DNA of 34,172 bases from Chloroflexota bacterium. Its GTDB lineage: Bacteria > Chloroflexota > Anaerolineae > Anaerolineales > UBA11858. The stretch's first letter is position 1; each line of letters opens with the position of its first letter. The stretch is from positions 1 to 34,172 of the forward strand of contig JABGRQ010000030.1 of NCBI GenBank assembly GCA_018648225.1, read 5' to 3'. Position numbers and translations under genes: made by a program. This document shows positions 17,799 to 26,626 of the stretch, piece after piece. Below the pieces are notes generated by a model, which made no database searches, was not told the origin of the DNA, and worked only from the letters and a program-made list of their open reading frames with translations.

Positions 17799-18859
17799 CT
17801 CGGCTTTCCACCACCCAGAGCGCGTACCAACTCCACCCCCAGCGCGGTCAGTTCATCCAGATAGTCGGGGTTAGCCAGCCCTACCGTGCGCAGCGAGAGA
17901 CCCTTTGGCCCGATATGCAGCACAATCTGGCTGCCGACATTTTTTTGAGTCAGTGGGTATTTGTGCGCCCATTCAACCAGTGGTGAAATCACCCAGGTAT
18001 TGAGAAGCTGCTCCGCGCGGTCTGGTTCATCCCCATAGGCCAGAAAATAAGGTTTCAGTCGCTCTGGTAGTTCAATCGGCGTGGCAGTGGCAATATCCGG
18101 GCTATCCCCCTCACCAAACCCGTAGACGAGCATGGATTGTTTGAAGAGCAGGTTGGTCGCCGATTGCAGCCAGTTGGGCAGCAAATCCTGTTCGGGGGTC
18201 TTTTGCGCCAGAAATAGAAATGAGTCTTGCAGATGAAAATCGGGGGAGCGCCAGTGACTGAGCGGCATACTACTGAAAGCCAGGGTTTCAAAGCTCCAGC
18301 GGACGCCGCGGGTGATATTTTCAATCCCTTGCTCGCCGGTAATTTCTTCCTGCTGCTGTTGAAGTTGACGCTGTAAATTTGCCGCATCAAAAGCCTGGGG
18401 TAACGTCCCCGCACCTCCCTCGCCGATGCCCACAATGGCGCGCAGTTGTTGCGCCTGCTCATCTTTGCGCTTATGCCCACTGGTATAGGCGCTGCGCAGC
18501 GGGACGATTTCGCCGTTGTGCAAGGAAATTTCTACCCGATAAGTGCGGCTGCGATCTTCACGATCCAGTTGATAACTTACCGAGATTCCGGTAATCTCCC
18601 TAAAAGCGATTTTTTGCTGTGATTTACGGATGAGTGAGTGGCGGGAGATGGTCAGCGTGCGCGTGATGCGGTCGGCGCTGACGCTCACGCTGGGCATCAT
18701 CAACAAACCCAGACCGAATAACGCTAAAATGCTAATCAGAAGCCATTGTGCCGGGGCGCGGGTAAAAGAATAAACAGCTCCGGCCAGCATGGACGCGCCA
18801 AAGAGCCAGAATACAATCGGGCGGTCGTGCAAGGTGAGTTCAGAAGAAGAGTTATTCAT
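17795..18859 (-). CDS. Uncharacterised membrane protein
   Basis: I do not recognise this 354-residue protein. Two hydrophobic helices near residues 16-33 and 38-55 are separated by a short polar turn (FTRAPAQ), a typical N-terminal hairpin anchor. A beta-rich stretch at about 57-140 ([49 protein letters not shown]) looks like a PH-like or YdbS/YcxB-type domain seen in small bacterial membrane proteins. A Gln-rich segment near 165-178 may be a short coiled coil. The C-terminal half has no motif that I can name. It is transcribed against uvrB and overlaps its stop by 4 nt. No strong ribosome binding site precedes the ATG. Confidence 0.75.
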
Positions 18860-18909
18860 GGGTAGAATCAGGAAAATCGGGTTGTGATTTTGAATATTCT
18901 TTCTTGGAT

Positions 18910-19012
18910 GTCATTCCGAACGAAGTGATGAATCTCTGAAAAGCGGGGTTGTCTGCCCATGCAGATGTGGTGAATGCAGTGTGCAGGGATTTCTCGCTTT
19001 ACTCGAAATGAC
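18910..19012. repeat. Palindromic repeat of the GTCATTCCGAACGAAG family
   Basis: GTCATTCCGAACGAAGTGA followed by GAATCTC on the left is mirrored by GGGATTTCTCGCTTTACTCG and AAATGAC on the right. The same design is found at 30714-30794. The element takes up the core of a 290-nt gap that otherwise shows no gene. Confidence 0.7.
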
Positions 19013-19149
19013 AATTAATTCAATTGCGCTTTGTGACGTGGCCTATGTGAGAAATCGAGTATGTTCAACCTGAAAAGCATGGCATAATCAAATACACGAT
19101 TCATTATAACGCCAAAATTTTATCCGTTGGCACTATTGTTGAGGAGCTT

Positions 19150-20079
19150 ATGATGCGTAAAAAATTGAAGTGGATCATTTCGCTGGCCCTGTTGGTAATC
19201 GTATTGGCTGTGTATCTCTGGCCGGTGCCGCAGAAATCGTTCCGCGAGCTTGCCGATAAGGTTGAGCCTGAACTCACCGCGCAGTTCCTCGCCTTTCGGG
19301 ATGAGCATCCGCCCCAGACTATCGAGGTGGACGGCCAGCCCTGGGAATATATCGCCTTTGGGCAGGGGGACGAGACGATTCTTTTCCTCCACGGCATGAC
19401 TGGCGCGGCAGATATTTGGTGGCGTCCGATGAACGCGCTGAGTGATCGTTACCGTGTTGTGGCTGTGACCTACCCCCCGGCGGATGATCTAGCCGCCATG
19501 AGCCGCGGCGCGCTGGCGGTGCTGGATCAACTCGGAGTGGAGCAGACGAATTTGGTGGGATCCTCCCTCGGGGGGTATTTGGCCCAATATTTGGTGGCTA
19601 CCCACCCCGAGCGAGTCCGCCGGGCAGTTTTCGCCAATACCTTTCCTCCCAATGAAATTATCGCCGAGAAAAACAAAACTATCGGCGCGCTGCTTCCTTA
19701 CCTGCCCGAATGGTTGGTGATTGATGTGTTGCGCAGTAGTTTCTATGGCAGTGTGTATCCGGCTGCGGGCAATTCGGAGTTGGTGCTGGCCTATATGCTC
19801 GAGCAGTCGTATGGGCGTATGAGCAAGGCGCAGGTGGTGGGACGTTTTCACGGCGTGGTTGATCCCTTTACTGCGCCCGATGTTGCCGCGTTGGGCATCC
19901 CGGTGCTGATTATCGAAGCCGATAATGACCCGCTGGTGGAAGAAGCGCTGCGAGAGCAATTGAAAGCCGCGTATCCCGATGCAGAAGTTCGCATCCTGCA
20001 CGCCGTGGGGCATTTCCCCTATTTGAACGCGGCGGATGATTATATTGCCTTGTTGGCCGAATTTTTTAGCCAGGAGTAA
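19150..20079 (+). CDS. Alpha/beta hydrolase, membrane-anchored or exported
   Basis: This 309-residue serine hydrolase has a basic start (MMRKKLK) and a single hydrophobic helix at about 8-24, so it is probably anchored outside the membrane. The catalytic domain shows the oxyanion region FLHGMTG near 79-85, the nucleophile elbow GSSLGG at 137-142 (Ser139), an acid region IEADNDPLV, and the C-terminal His in AVGHFPYL. This is the complete alpha/beta-hydrolase triad. The substrate is unknown; members of this fold include esterases, haloperoxidase-like and C-C hydrolases. GAGGAG lies just before the two adjacent ATG codons; the second would be spaced slightly better. A hairpin separates it from the convergent alr gene. 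Confidence 0.85.
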   Translation: MMRKKLKWIISLALLVIVLAVYLWPVPQKSFRELADKVEPELTAQFLAFRDEHPPQTIEVDGQPWEYIAFGQGDETILFLHGMTGAADIWWRPMNALSDRYRVVAVTYPPADDLAAMSRGALAVLDQLGVEQTNLVGSSLGGYLAQYLVATHPERVRRAVFANTFPPNEIIAEKNKTIGALLPYLPEWLVIDVLRSSFYGSVYPAAGNSELVLAYMLEQSYGRMSKAQVVGRFHGVVDPFTAPDVAALGIPVLIIEADNDPLVEEALREQLKAAYPDAEVRILHAVGHFPYLNAADDYIALLAEFFSQE

Positions 20080-20087
20080 TGCGAGCA

Positions 20088-20120
20088 AGGAGACAGTCAC
20101 GGATCATGTGACTGTCTCCT
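20088..20120. terminator. Hairpin between convergent hydrolase and alr genes
   Basis: A perfect 13-bp inverted repeat (AGGAGACAGTCAC with GTGACTGTCTCCT) closes a 7-nt loop, just past both stop codons. No long T-run follows, so it may be a weak bidirectional terminator or a 3'-end stabilising hairpin. Confidence 0.6.
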
Positions 20121-20121
20121 G

Positions 20122-21273
20122 CTAACGAATATACACTCGCGGGACGCGCGTATTGATGTTGGTCAGGATTTCATAGGGGATCGTATCCGCCCATACGGCG
20201 AGATTCTCCGCGGTGATGGATTCGCTACCCATTTCGCCGATCAACACCACTTCATCGTCGTTGAAGGCGCTATCTCCCTCGATATTGACCACAATCTGAT
20301 CCATCGAAATTCGCCCCACAACCGGGTAGCGCTTCCCCCCGATGAGTACCTGCGCCTTGTGCGACATGCTGCGGAAATATCCGTCGCCATAGCCTACCGG
20401 AACGGTCACGCCGCGCACTGGATGGTCGCTTTGCCAGGCAGAGCCGTATCCGACAGGATGGTTGGGCTGGATGACTTTGAAATACACCACGCGCGATTTC
20501 CAGCTCAGGGCGGGTTTCACCTGGACACTGCGTTTGACTTCCGGCGAGGGATATACGCCGTAGAGCAAAATGCCGGGGCGCACCATATCGAAGTAGGCCT
20601 CGGGCAACTGCAAAATACCCCCGGAGTTGGCCATATGCCGCAGCGGTGGCGTGGGGAGTGAACGTTTCTCGTAAACATACAAAACTTCCTGAAAGCGTTC
20701 GAGTTGTAAGTGGGCGTGACTCAGATCGGCAGCATCCGAATTGGCAAAGTGGGAAAAGATGCCCTCGATGTTGAGATGCTCACAACTCAGGCTTTTCTCC
20801 AGGAAACTTTCGGCGCTGTAATAATGCACGCCAATCCGTTCCATGCCCGTATCAATTTTCAGGTGGACTTTGGCCTTCACGCCCATTTGTGCGGCGACCT
20901 GATCAACCTGGCACAGTTTTTCAATCGAAGAAGCGGTGAGCGTCAGATCGTGTTGGATGAAATACGGAACCTGATTCCCCAGTATGCCCCCCAGGATCAG
21001 AATTGGGGTGCGGATGCCATGTTCGCGCAACAGAATTCCTTCTTCCAGAACAGCTACGCCAAAATAGTCTGCGCCGAGTGTTTCGAGATGTTGGGCGACT
21101 TCGACAATGCCGTGCCCGTAAGCATTGGCTTTGAGAATGGGCATAATTTTTGCCGGGGCGGTCTTTTGCCGGATGGCGCGAAAATTCTCGCTCAGACGGC
21201 CTAGGTTAACCTCAACCAAGGTCGGGCGTACTACGCCGTTGGTGCTGATGGTGGGGGAGTTTGTAGCTTGCAT
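20122..21273 (-). CDS. alr: Alanine racemase
   Basis: This PLP enzyme interconverts L- and D-alanine for peptidoglycan synthesis. The 383-residue length is normal. The PLP lysine is Lys48 in ILKANAYGHG, and the opposing catalytic base is Tyr276 in PVGYGSAW. RPGILLYGVYP (232-242), VPVGYGDGYFR (291-301) and RISMDQ (321-326) are standard motifs. The start at 21273 avoids overlap with the upstream gene and leaves a weak GAAAGAG site before the ATG; a 17-codon longer frame would run into the M23 gene. It lies 13 nt behind a peptidoglycan-peptidase-like lipoprotein, so the two probably form a cell-wall operon. Confidence 0.95.
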   Translation of the reverse strand: MQATNSPTISTNGVVRPTLVEVNLGRLSENFRAIRQKTAPAKIMPILKANAYGHGIVEVAQHLETLGADYFGVAVLEEGILLREHGIRTPILILGGILGNQVPYFIQHDLTLTASSIEKLCQVDQVAAQMGVKAKVHLKIDTGMERIGVHYYSAESFLEKSLSCEHLNIEGIFSHFANSDAADLSHAHLQLERFQEVLYVYEKRSLPTPPLRHMANSGGILQLPEAYFDMVRPGILLYGVYPSPEVKRSVQVKPALSWKSRVVYFKVIQPNHPVGYGSAWQSDHPVRGVTVPVGYGDGYFRSMSHKAQVLIGGKRYPVVGRISMDQIVVNIEGDSAFNDDEVVLIGEMGSESITAENLAVWADTIPYEILTNINTRVPRVYIR

Positions 21274-21286
21274 AAGGTATCTCTTT

Positions 21287-23095
21287 CTAATTTTCCATCC
21301 GCTGCCGGGCAGCCTGGGGATCAAAAAGCAGCATTCCTGCGCCTTCGATATGGATGAGTAATTGACGATCGCGAATCGGGATAGCCCAGGTCGTTAGGGG
21401 ATTATTGTTGCGGCTGCCGCTCTGAAAAATGCGCAGCATTTCGCCGTTGTTTGGGTCAATCCAAAAAACACTAATCTCGTTGTAGCTTCCTGCCGCGCCG
21501 TTAGTGGGGGCGAACAAGGCATAGATTTCACCATTCAGCGTGAATATTTCCGGTGTGCCTTCAACCAGCCCGGAGATCGAATATTCCCAGACCAGGCTTC
21601 CATTGGCGTTTAGGGAAAGCAGGCGGCGGTCATGGGTATCGGTGTGGGCCAGCAACAGGCCTCCATTGGATAACCCCAACGCGGCGCGCTGATTGGCGAA
21701 TCCGGCGGATAGGGTGTAGACGTGCTGGGCGGTGCGCTGTTCAATATCAAGGCGATAAATGCCATCTGCGGCATAGAGCCACAACTGGTTGCCCGCGGCG
21801 ACGGGGATGCCCGTTGGGGCTTCTTCCCAGATGACCGCGCCTTCGGCGTTGCCAGCCCACAAGGTGGTATTCGTGGTGAAGATGAGCGTATCCTTGAAGT
21901 GAATCCAGTTCGTGATGCCGGTAGCGTCGGGTTCTCGCCACATGGTTTCGCCCGTTGTCGAGATGGCGGTCATGCCGCCTTGCGCGTCGCTGACGAGAAT
22001 GCCGCCGCCGGGCAGGGGCATCAGGCTGAGTTGCAGCGCCGACGAAAGCTCGCGCTCCCAGACGAGAAGCGGTTCGGTATTCATTTGATACGCTCGGAGT
22101 TGGTTTGGCAATTCCACGGCATAGAGCCAGTTTCCCGCCGTGTCTGTTTGCACCTGTTTGAGTACTTCATCAAAACTCAAAGACCAAATTTGCGTCCCAT
22201 TTTCCAAATCCAGCCCCACCAATTGATCGCCTTCGGCCAATATCAGTTGATTTTCGTCCAGCACGTATACAAATTGGCTGCTTTCATCGGTTGAACGATA
22301 CCATTGTGTGCCCGGAGAGACCTGCAGGCGATAGGCGGCGATGGTCTGTGAGGGGGGCAACCAACCTGATTGGGCCGGATCCGTAGACCAGTAGCCGCCG
22401 CCGGGGGTATAGGGCAAATGGGCGCGGATTTCGAAATGCAGGTGTGGCGGGGTGCGTGGGCGGCCAATTTGCCCGATAATTTGACCGCGCGTAATACAAT
22501 CGCCGGGGTTCAGGGTAACACTGGGTGGGTCAAGGTGTCCGTAAAACGAGAGCACTTTGCGTCCATTGGGGAAAGTATGCCGCACAATCACTACGCCCTT
22601 ATCGGCGCCCCATCCTTCAGATTCAGCATAGGTGACTTCGCCGTGGCCGATGGCATACACGGGTTGGCCGAAGTTATCACCGTCAACGAAACGCCAGTCT
22701 TCTCCGGCGTGGAACTTGTCATAGCGTTCGCGGTAGCGCCCAAAATCTCGCCCGCCAGAAGCAGTTGCACCGTCAGGCGGGTCAAGGGGATAGTCAAAGG
22801 TGTCTACCCATCCACAGGCCGCGCCAGACTGAAAAGCGGGATCAAAAAGTGTGTATGCGCGCGGCGAACCTTCCACAGCGAAGGGCTGGGCGGTTGGTGT
22901 CGGCGTCGGTGTTGGGCTGGGGGTTACGGTCAGTGTTGGTACAGGCGTCAGAGATGGGGTGCTGCTGATGGCGGGGACCGTCAGCGTTTCAGGTCGAGTT
23001 ACTTGCGTGCGTGTACAGGCGTTGATGACGAAGAGTAACACGCCGAACCAAAAGATACGAATAAGAAGGGTAGTGCAGCGTTGTTGATTTGACAT
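21287..23095 (-). CDS. M23 peptidase lipoprotein fused to a PQQ-type beta-propeller
   Basis: This is a predicted surface-anchored protein of 602 residues. It has a signal peptide with core at about 10-24 and lipobox Cys27 (INAC), then a Thr/Pro-rich spacer (about 47-70, TPSPTPTPTPTAQP). The M23/LytM domain (about 120-225) has the canonical metal-site words HAGED at 129-133, YGHLD near 185-189 and HLH at 218-220. From about 255 to 600 a set of short repeats follows (for example LVGLDLENGTQIWSLSF and LLSLNANGSLVWEYS), typical of PQQ/quinoprotein-like propeller blades. Unlike the other M23 protein in the window, the His-x-Gly-x-Asp motif is intact, so it is likely an active endopeptidase. It precedes alr by 13 nt, which suggests a shared cell-wall role. 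Confidence 0.88.
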   Translation of the reverse strand: MSNQQRCTTLLIRIFWFGVLLFVINACTRTQVTRPETLTVPAISSTPSLTPVPTLTVTPSPTPTPTPTAQPFAVEGSPRAYTLFDPAFQSGAACGWVDTFDYPLDPPDGATASGGRDFGRYRERYDKFHAGEDWRFVDGDNFGQPVYAIGHGEVTYAESEGWGADKGVVIVRHTFPNGRKVLSFYGHLDPPSVTLNPGDCITRGQIIGQIGRPRTPPHLHFEIRAHLPYTPGGGYWSTDPAQSGWLPPSQTIAAYRLQVSPGTQWYRSTDESSQFVYVLDENQLILAEGDQLVGLDLENGTQIWSLSFDEVLKQVQTDTAGNWLYAVELPNQLRAYQMNTEPLLVWERELSSALQLSLMPLPGGGILVSDAQGGMTAISTTGETMWREPDATGITNWIHFKDTLIFTTNTTLWAGNAEGAVIWEEAPTGIPVAAGNQLWLYAADGIYRLDIEQRTAQHVYTLSAGFANQRAALGLSNGGLLLAHTDTHDRRLLSLNANGSLVWEYSISGLVEGTPEIFTLNGEIYALFAPTNGAAGSYNEISVFWIDPNNGEMLRIFQSGSRNNNPLTTWAIPIRDRQLLIHIEGAGMLLFDPQAARQRMEN

Positions 23096-23156
23096 GAAAA
23101 TGAAGAAATGCTAAAGGTTAATCTTGCAGCCATCAAGAGTAGGAACGAATGACTCA

Positions 23157-23197
23157 AATAACACGAATACCTGGGTGAATTTCAGGCAAAATTCGTG
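23157..23197. repeat. Short CACGAAT / ATTCGTG inverted repeat
   Basis: AACACGAATACC is mirrored by AAAATTCGTGCT across a 20-nt centre in the gap between the aminotransferase and M23 genes. It has the look of another dispersed palindrome type but is short, so chance is possible. Confidence 0.4.
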
Positions 23198-23205
23198 CTA
23201 AAAAT

Positions 23206-24642
23206 TTATATCGCCACAAATTGATTGTGGAACGCAATCCACTGCGGTAATACTTCTGCCAGTAGTTCTTTGGGCGGTAAAAATGCAATTCGCAGGTGGT
23301 ATGTGCCTTCTTTTTGCCCAAATCCGGAGCCGTTGACCGTCACCAGCCCGGTCTCTTCGAGCAACGCCATGCAATAGTCATAGTCGTTTTTGCCCGCGGG
23401 CAGTTTGTTCAGCCGCGGGAAAAGATACATCGCCCCGGTTTTGCCAAAACACTCCACGCCATCCATTTGATTAAAAGCAGAGCGGATCAGGGTGGCTTTT
23501 TCATGCAGTTCGGCCAGAATTTTCTCTCTCTCTTGGGTAAAAAGCCGGTGTGGGCGGCTGCCCTGCTCGGGGGGGCTGACCATGAGATAGGTCAGGATTT
23601 GCCCCGCGGTGTTGGCGCATAAACTAACCGAAGCCTGCTTAAGTAGCAGATCGATAAAATTCAGGTTGGTGCCTGCCACCTGGGGGGGATTACGCACCTC
23701 AAGATACCCACCGCGATGGCCGCACTCGCCGAAGAAACCCTTCGAGATGCTGTGCAGGCTGAAGAGCGGCACAGTAGCCGCGCCCAGGGCTTTGGCAAAC
23801 GAGATGAACTCGCCGCCATACACATTGTCTTGATAAACTTCGTCGGCAATGATGGCAAGATGATGTGCTTTGGCGAAATCAATCACATCGGCAATACTCT
23901 GCGCGTCCAAAATGGCTCCGGTCGGGTTGCCAGGGTTGATAACCACCATCGCTTTGACATTCACGCCATCGCTTTGCGCTTTTTCGAGCGAGGCTTCCAG
24001 TTCGGCGCGGCTCAGGGTCCAATCGTTGTCCTCATCCGGGTAGTAATTAACCTGCACCCCGCCGAACAGCTTGATGCTGGCCGAGTAAAGCGGATATTGC
24101 GGGATAGGAATCATAATCCCATCGTTTTTCTCCGCAATCAACAGGTTGAGTACGCGCTTGGCGGCATCGCTGGCCCCATCGGTGAGGAAGATATGCTCAG
24201 TGTTGGTGCGTAGCTCGCCGGTATGATCATCGCGCTGGTCTATAAATTTGGCAATCGCCTCACGGATGAAGCGAAAACCCTTGCTCTCGGTATAGGCCCC
24301 GGTTCCGGTGCGGCTTTGCGCGAGAATTTTCTCGCTGATGCCAAGCACATACTCCGAGATGAAATCGTCTTCTTTGAGCTGGCTGTGCGGCGTTTCCTCA
24401 AATAAATCTTTAATCTGTCGTTCGCGCGCAATTTTCGATGGTTCTTCGACCAAACTGAGTACCTGACGGTAATAGGTTAAAGGCGATTGCCCCAATGCTT
24501 GCGGATTACCAATATTGCAGGGGATGATATTCTGCCCCTGTTGTTGCATTGCCGCGGCGCGCTGCGGAATTGGCCCGCGTACAGCATATTCCATCTCGAG
24601 GATATTGCGATTAACGATTACCTGTGATTGTGACGAACTCAT
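23206..24642 (-). CDS. Alanine aminotransferase (eukaryote-like ALT family)
   Basis: This is a PLP-dependent class I aminotransferase that probably exchanges the amino group between alanine and 2-oxoglutarate. The 478-residue length and long N-terminal part (NRNILEMEYAVRGPIPQRA at 11-29, NIGNPQALGQSP at 43-54) follow plant and animal alanine aminotransferases rather than compact bacterial AlaA. Core motifs are LTDGASDAAK near 153-162, PIPQYPLYSA near 179-188, NPGNPTG at 236-242 and DEVYQDNVY near 267-275. The PLP lysine is Lys301 in SISKGFFGECGHRGG. AGGAG precedes the ATG by about 10 nt. It faces the secreted-protein gene divergently across 178 nt, which contains an AAGTATACTT palindrome at 24689-24698. 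The neighbouring gene past it on the same strand codes for an M23 protein with alr. Confidence 0.88.
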   Translation of the reverse strand: MSSSQSQVIVNRNILEMEYAVRGPIPQRAAAMQQQGQNIIPCNIGNPQALGQSPLTYYRQVLSLVEEPSKIARERQIKDLFEETPHSQLKEDDFISEYVLGISEKILAQSRTGTGAYTESKGFRFIREAIAKFIDQRDDHTGELRTNTEHIFLTDGASDAAKRVLNLLIAEKNDGIMIPIPQYPLYSASIKLFGGVQVNYYPDEDNDWTLSRAELEASLEKAQSDGVNVKAMVVINPGNPTGAILDAQSIADVIDFAKAHHLAIIADEVYQDNVYGGEFISFAKALGAATVPLFSLHSISKGFFGECGHRGGYLEVRNPPQVAGTNLNFIDLLLKQASVSLCANTAGQILTYLMVSPPEQGSRPHRLFTQEREKILAELHEKATLIRSAFNQMDGVECFGKTGAMYLFPRLNKLPAGKNDYDYCMALLEETGLVTVNGSGFGQKEGTYHLRIAFLPPKELLAEVLPQWIAFHNQFVAI

Positions 24643-24820
24643 AGCCGAAAAACTCCTGTGGGGGAATAGTGTTGTTTACAATGCTATTAAGTATACTTGA
24701 TGCGCCTGGAAATGATTTCCGAATATCGGTTGTCTTGGGTGGTACCACAGTAGGGATTGTAATTAGAGTTAGTGTGTGCATAATGTCTACATATCGTCTT
24801 GAGCCATAAAGGAGCCTTAA

Positions 24821-25747
24821 GTGATTACAAAGCGTATCTGGAAACTGTTCGTCATCATTTCGTATTTAATGATGGTTGCCACCCCGGTTTTTGCCGGTAG
24901 TGGGCTGCCCGATGTGATCGATCCGGAGCCTGTTTCTGGCACTAGAGAAGGTTTAGGTCCCTTTGATAATGCTTTTTACAGTCCTGGCCCGGGTTTTAAT
25001 GTTGGCGATTTAGAAGTAACTTCTTACGATAAAAGGGATAGGGTGACAATTCCATACCCATTGAACGCTTCCCGCTTTTTGGCAATGTGTCCAATTGACG
25101 CTTATCTTCCCAATGGTGAAGATGATGTTTCCTGGTCTTGTACGTGGGAGTTTGATAATACCCGGCAGCAAGCTACTTTTACTTTATCGTCAAATTATGA
25201 TAGCGGAAATAATACGCAAATAGGCGCAACGGCAATACTTATCAGCCTGGATGATTTTGATTTGGTTGACTATGCTGAATTTACCATAACCAACAATAGT
25301 AATGGAGTCTATGCCCTTGATTATTCACCTGGTGATGCGATTGTTATTGCGGTGAATATCTATGAAACCAATACCGATGATGATTTTTCCTTCTCGATCT
25401 ATCCAAATGATTCAACCAGCGCATTTGACTATAAAGTAAATGCCTGGAATGGGAATGATGGCAGTTATATTAAGGGACAAATAGCGGTTTTTAAGCCTCT
25501 TGGCGATGCGTTGATCGCGATTGATGCTGTTAATCTGTACAATAATAACAGCATCGAAAACTATTTTGATTTGCCTTCGGCGGGTCGGACGGCATATTTT
25601 GCGAGCATCTACAGCTATGTTACCAATGACGATGATGATTTTTACGCCTTATCAGCAATGGATCCCTATGGATACCAATTAGCCGAAACTGGCCACGGCA
25701 ATAATGGTAGCAACGCTGCTATTGAATTTGTTATGCTAAAACGCTGA
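24821..25747 (+). CDS. Secreted protein of unknown function, Asp-rich internal repeats
   Basis: I do not recognise this 308-residue protein. The start is a GTG with GGAG 7 nt upstream. Residues 1-25 are a clear Sec signal peptide (KR near 4-5, hydrophobic core 9-22, VFA before the cut). The mature protein is acidic, rich in Asn, Asp, Ser and Tyr, and predicted beta-rich. Its composition suits an extracellular domain. I see about three related segments near 85-120, 140-200 and 230-290. The last two both end in an acidic turn followed by a strand (NTDDDFSFSIYP at 184-195, NDDDDFYALSAM at 269-280), like acidic loops that may bind calcium. The DNA is visibly richer in A+T than its neighbours, a hint of transfer or different expression. 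It is followed by a strong hairpin terminator. Confidence 0.75.
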   Translation: MITKRIWKLFVIISYLMMVATPVFAGSGLPDVIDPEPVSGTREGLGPFDNAFYSPGPGFNVGDLEVTSYDKRDRVTIPYPLNASRFLAMCPIDAYLPNGEDDVSWSCTWEFDNTRQQATFTLSSNYDSGNNTQIGATAILISLDDFDLVDYAEFTITNNSNGVYALDYSPGDAIVIAVNIYETNTDDDFSFSIYPNDSTSAFDYKVNAWNGNDGSYIKGQIAVFKPLGDALIAIDAVNLYNNNSIENYFDLPSAGRTAYFASIYSYVTNDDDDFYALSAMDPYGYQLAETGHGNNGSNAAIEFVMLKR

Positions 25748-25764
25748 TCTACTTGCGTTACTTG

Positions 25765-25808
25765 ACCCAAAAGACCTCCGATGAAAAAAAATCGGGGGTC
25801 TTTTGGGT
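25765..25808 (+). terminator. Terminator after the secreted-protein gene
   Basis: An 18-bp stem (ACCCAAAAGACCTCCGAT with ATCGGGGGTCTTTTGGGT, one G-T pair) closes an A-rich 8-nt loop. The inner words AGACCTCCGAT and GGTCTTTTGG recur at 32294-32396. The T-run lies within the 3' arm, as in a bidirectional terminator. Confidence 0.75.
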
Positions 25809-25903
25809 TGCCTTCATCAAATCTACATACCGTCTTCATCAGATTTGCACATCCATGCGATATGCTGTATTTCGGTGCGTTATAATCAATCAATAACAAA
25901 TCA

Positions 25904-25932
25904 CAACTTTCCAACCTGTAGACTTTCAACCC
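25904..25932. repeat. Heptamer-like repeat before the response regulator gene
   Basis: CAACTTTCCAACCTG and ACTTTCAACCCC are degenerate members of the 7-nt family. They lie between a TATAAT at 25881-25886 and the ATG at 25939, a placement like that at uvrB. Confidence 0.55.
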
Positions 25933-25938
25933 CTGGAC

Positions 25939-26619
25939 ATGCCCAAAATTCTGATTATCGAAGATGAACCCGAACTGGTCAAAGTGCTGCGCTCCTATTT
26001 GGAGAAATCCAACTTTGACGTGATTACTGCTTACCGCGGCGATAGCGGCCTGACCGCCTGGGAGCAGCAAAAGCCCGATCTGGTGCTGCTTGATCTCAAC
26101 CTGCCCGGTATGGATGGCCTGGATGTAGCGCGTGAAATTCGCCGCAAGGCCGATACCCCGATCATCATGCTGACGGCGCGCGTCGAAGAGATGGATCAAC
26201 TCATCGGATTGGAGTTGGGCGCCGATGATTACATCGCCAAACCCTATTCACCGCGGCTGGTGGTTGCCAAAGTGCGGGCTGTGTTACGCCGCGCGGTAGC
26301 AGAACCCATCCCGAGCCAGGTGCTGACCGTCGCCGATATTCAAATTGACCTCGATGCGCATACTGTTCATCAGGCCGGGATTCCCATCGAACTCACCCCC
26401 ACCGAATTTGATCTTCTGGTTGCTCTGGTCGCCCAGCCGGGGCGCGCCTATTCGCGTATGCAATTACTCGAAGCTTCGCAAGGTGCAGCCTACGAGGGCT
26501 ACGAGCGCACCATTGATGCTCATATTAAAAACTTGCGCGCCAAGCTGGAGCCTGACCCAAAAGCCCCGCGCTATATTGAAACTGTGTTTGGGGTGGGGTA
26601 TCGTTTTGCGAGGCAATAA
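25939..26619 (+). CDS. OmpR-family response regulator
   Basis: This 226-residue DNA-binding regulator has a receiver domain (1-120) with acidic residues Glu8, Asp9 and Glu10, phospho-acceptor Asp52 in LLDLNLPGMDG, Thr in IIMLTAR and Lys in YIAKPYSP. A winged-helix output domain (about 130-226) follows, with ELTPTEFDLLVALVAQPGR and the ending YIETVFGVGYRFA. It is expected to be phosphorylated by the histidine kinase encoded 7 nt downstream. The ribosome binding site (CTGGA) is weak and the leader contains heptamer-like repeat DNA. TATAAT at 25881-25886 may be its -10. Target genes are not evident; the secreted-protein gene just upstream or the kinase operon itself are possible. Confidence 0.95.
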   Translation: MPKILIIEDEPELVKVLRSYLEKSNFDVITAYRGDSGLTAWEQQKPDLVLLDLNLPGMDGLDVAREIRRKADTPIIMLTARVEEMDQLIGLELGADDYIAKPYSPRLVVAKVRAVLRRAVAEPIPSQVLTVADIQIDLDAHTVHQAGIPIELTPTEFDLLVALVAQPGRAYSRMQLLEASQGAAYEGYERTIDAHIKNLRAKLEPDPKAPRYIETVFGVGYRFARQ

Positions 26620-26626
26620 ATAAACC

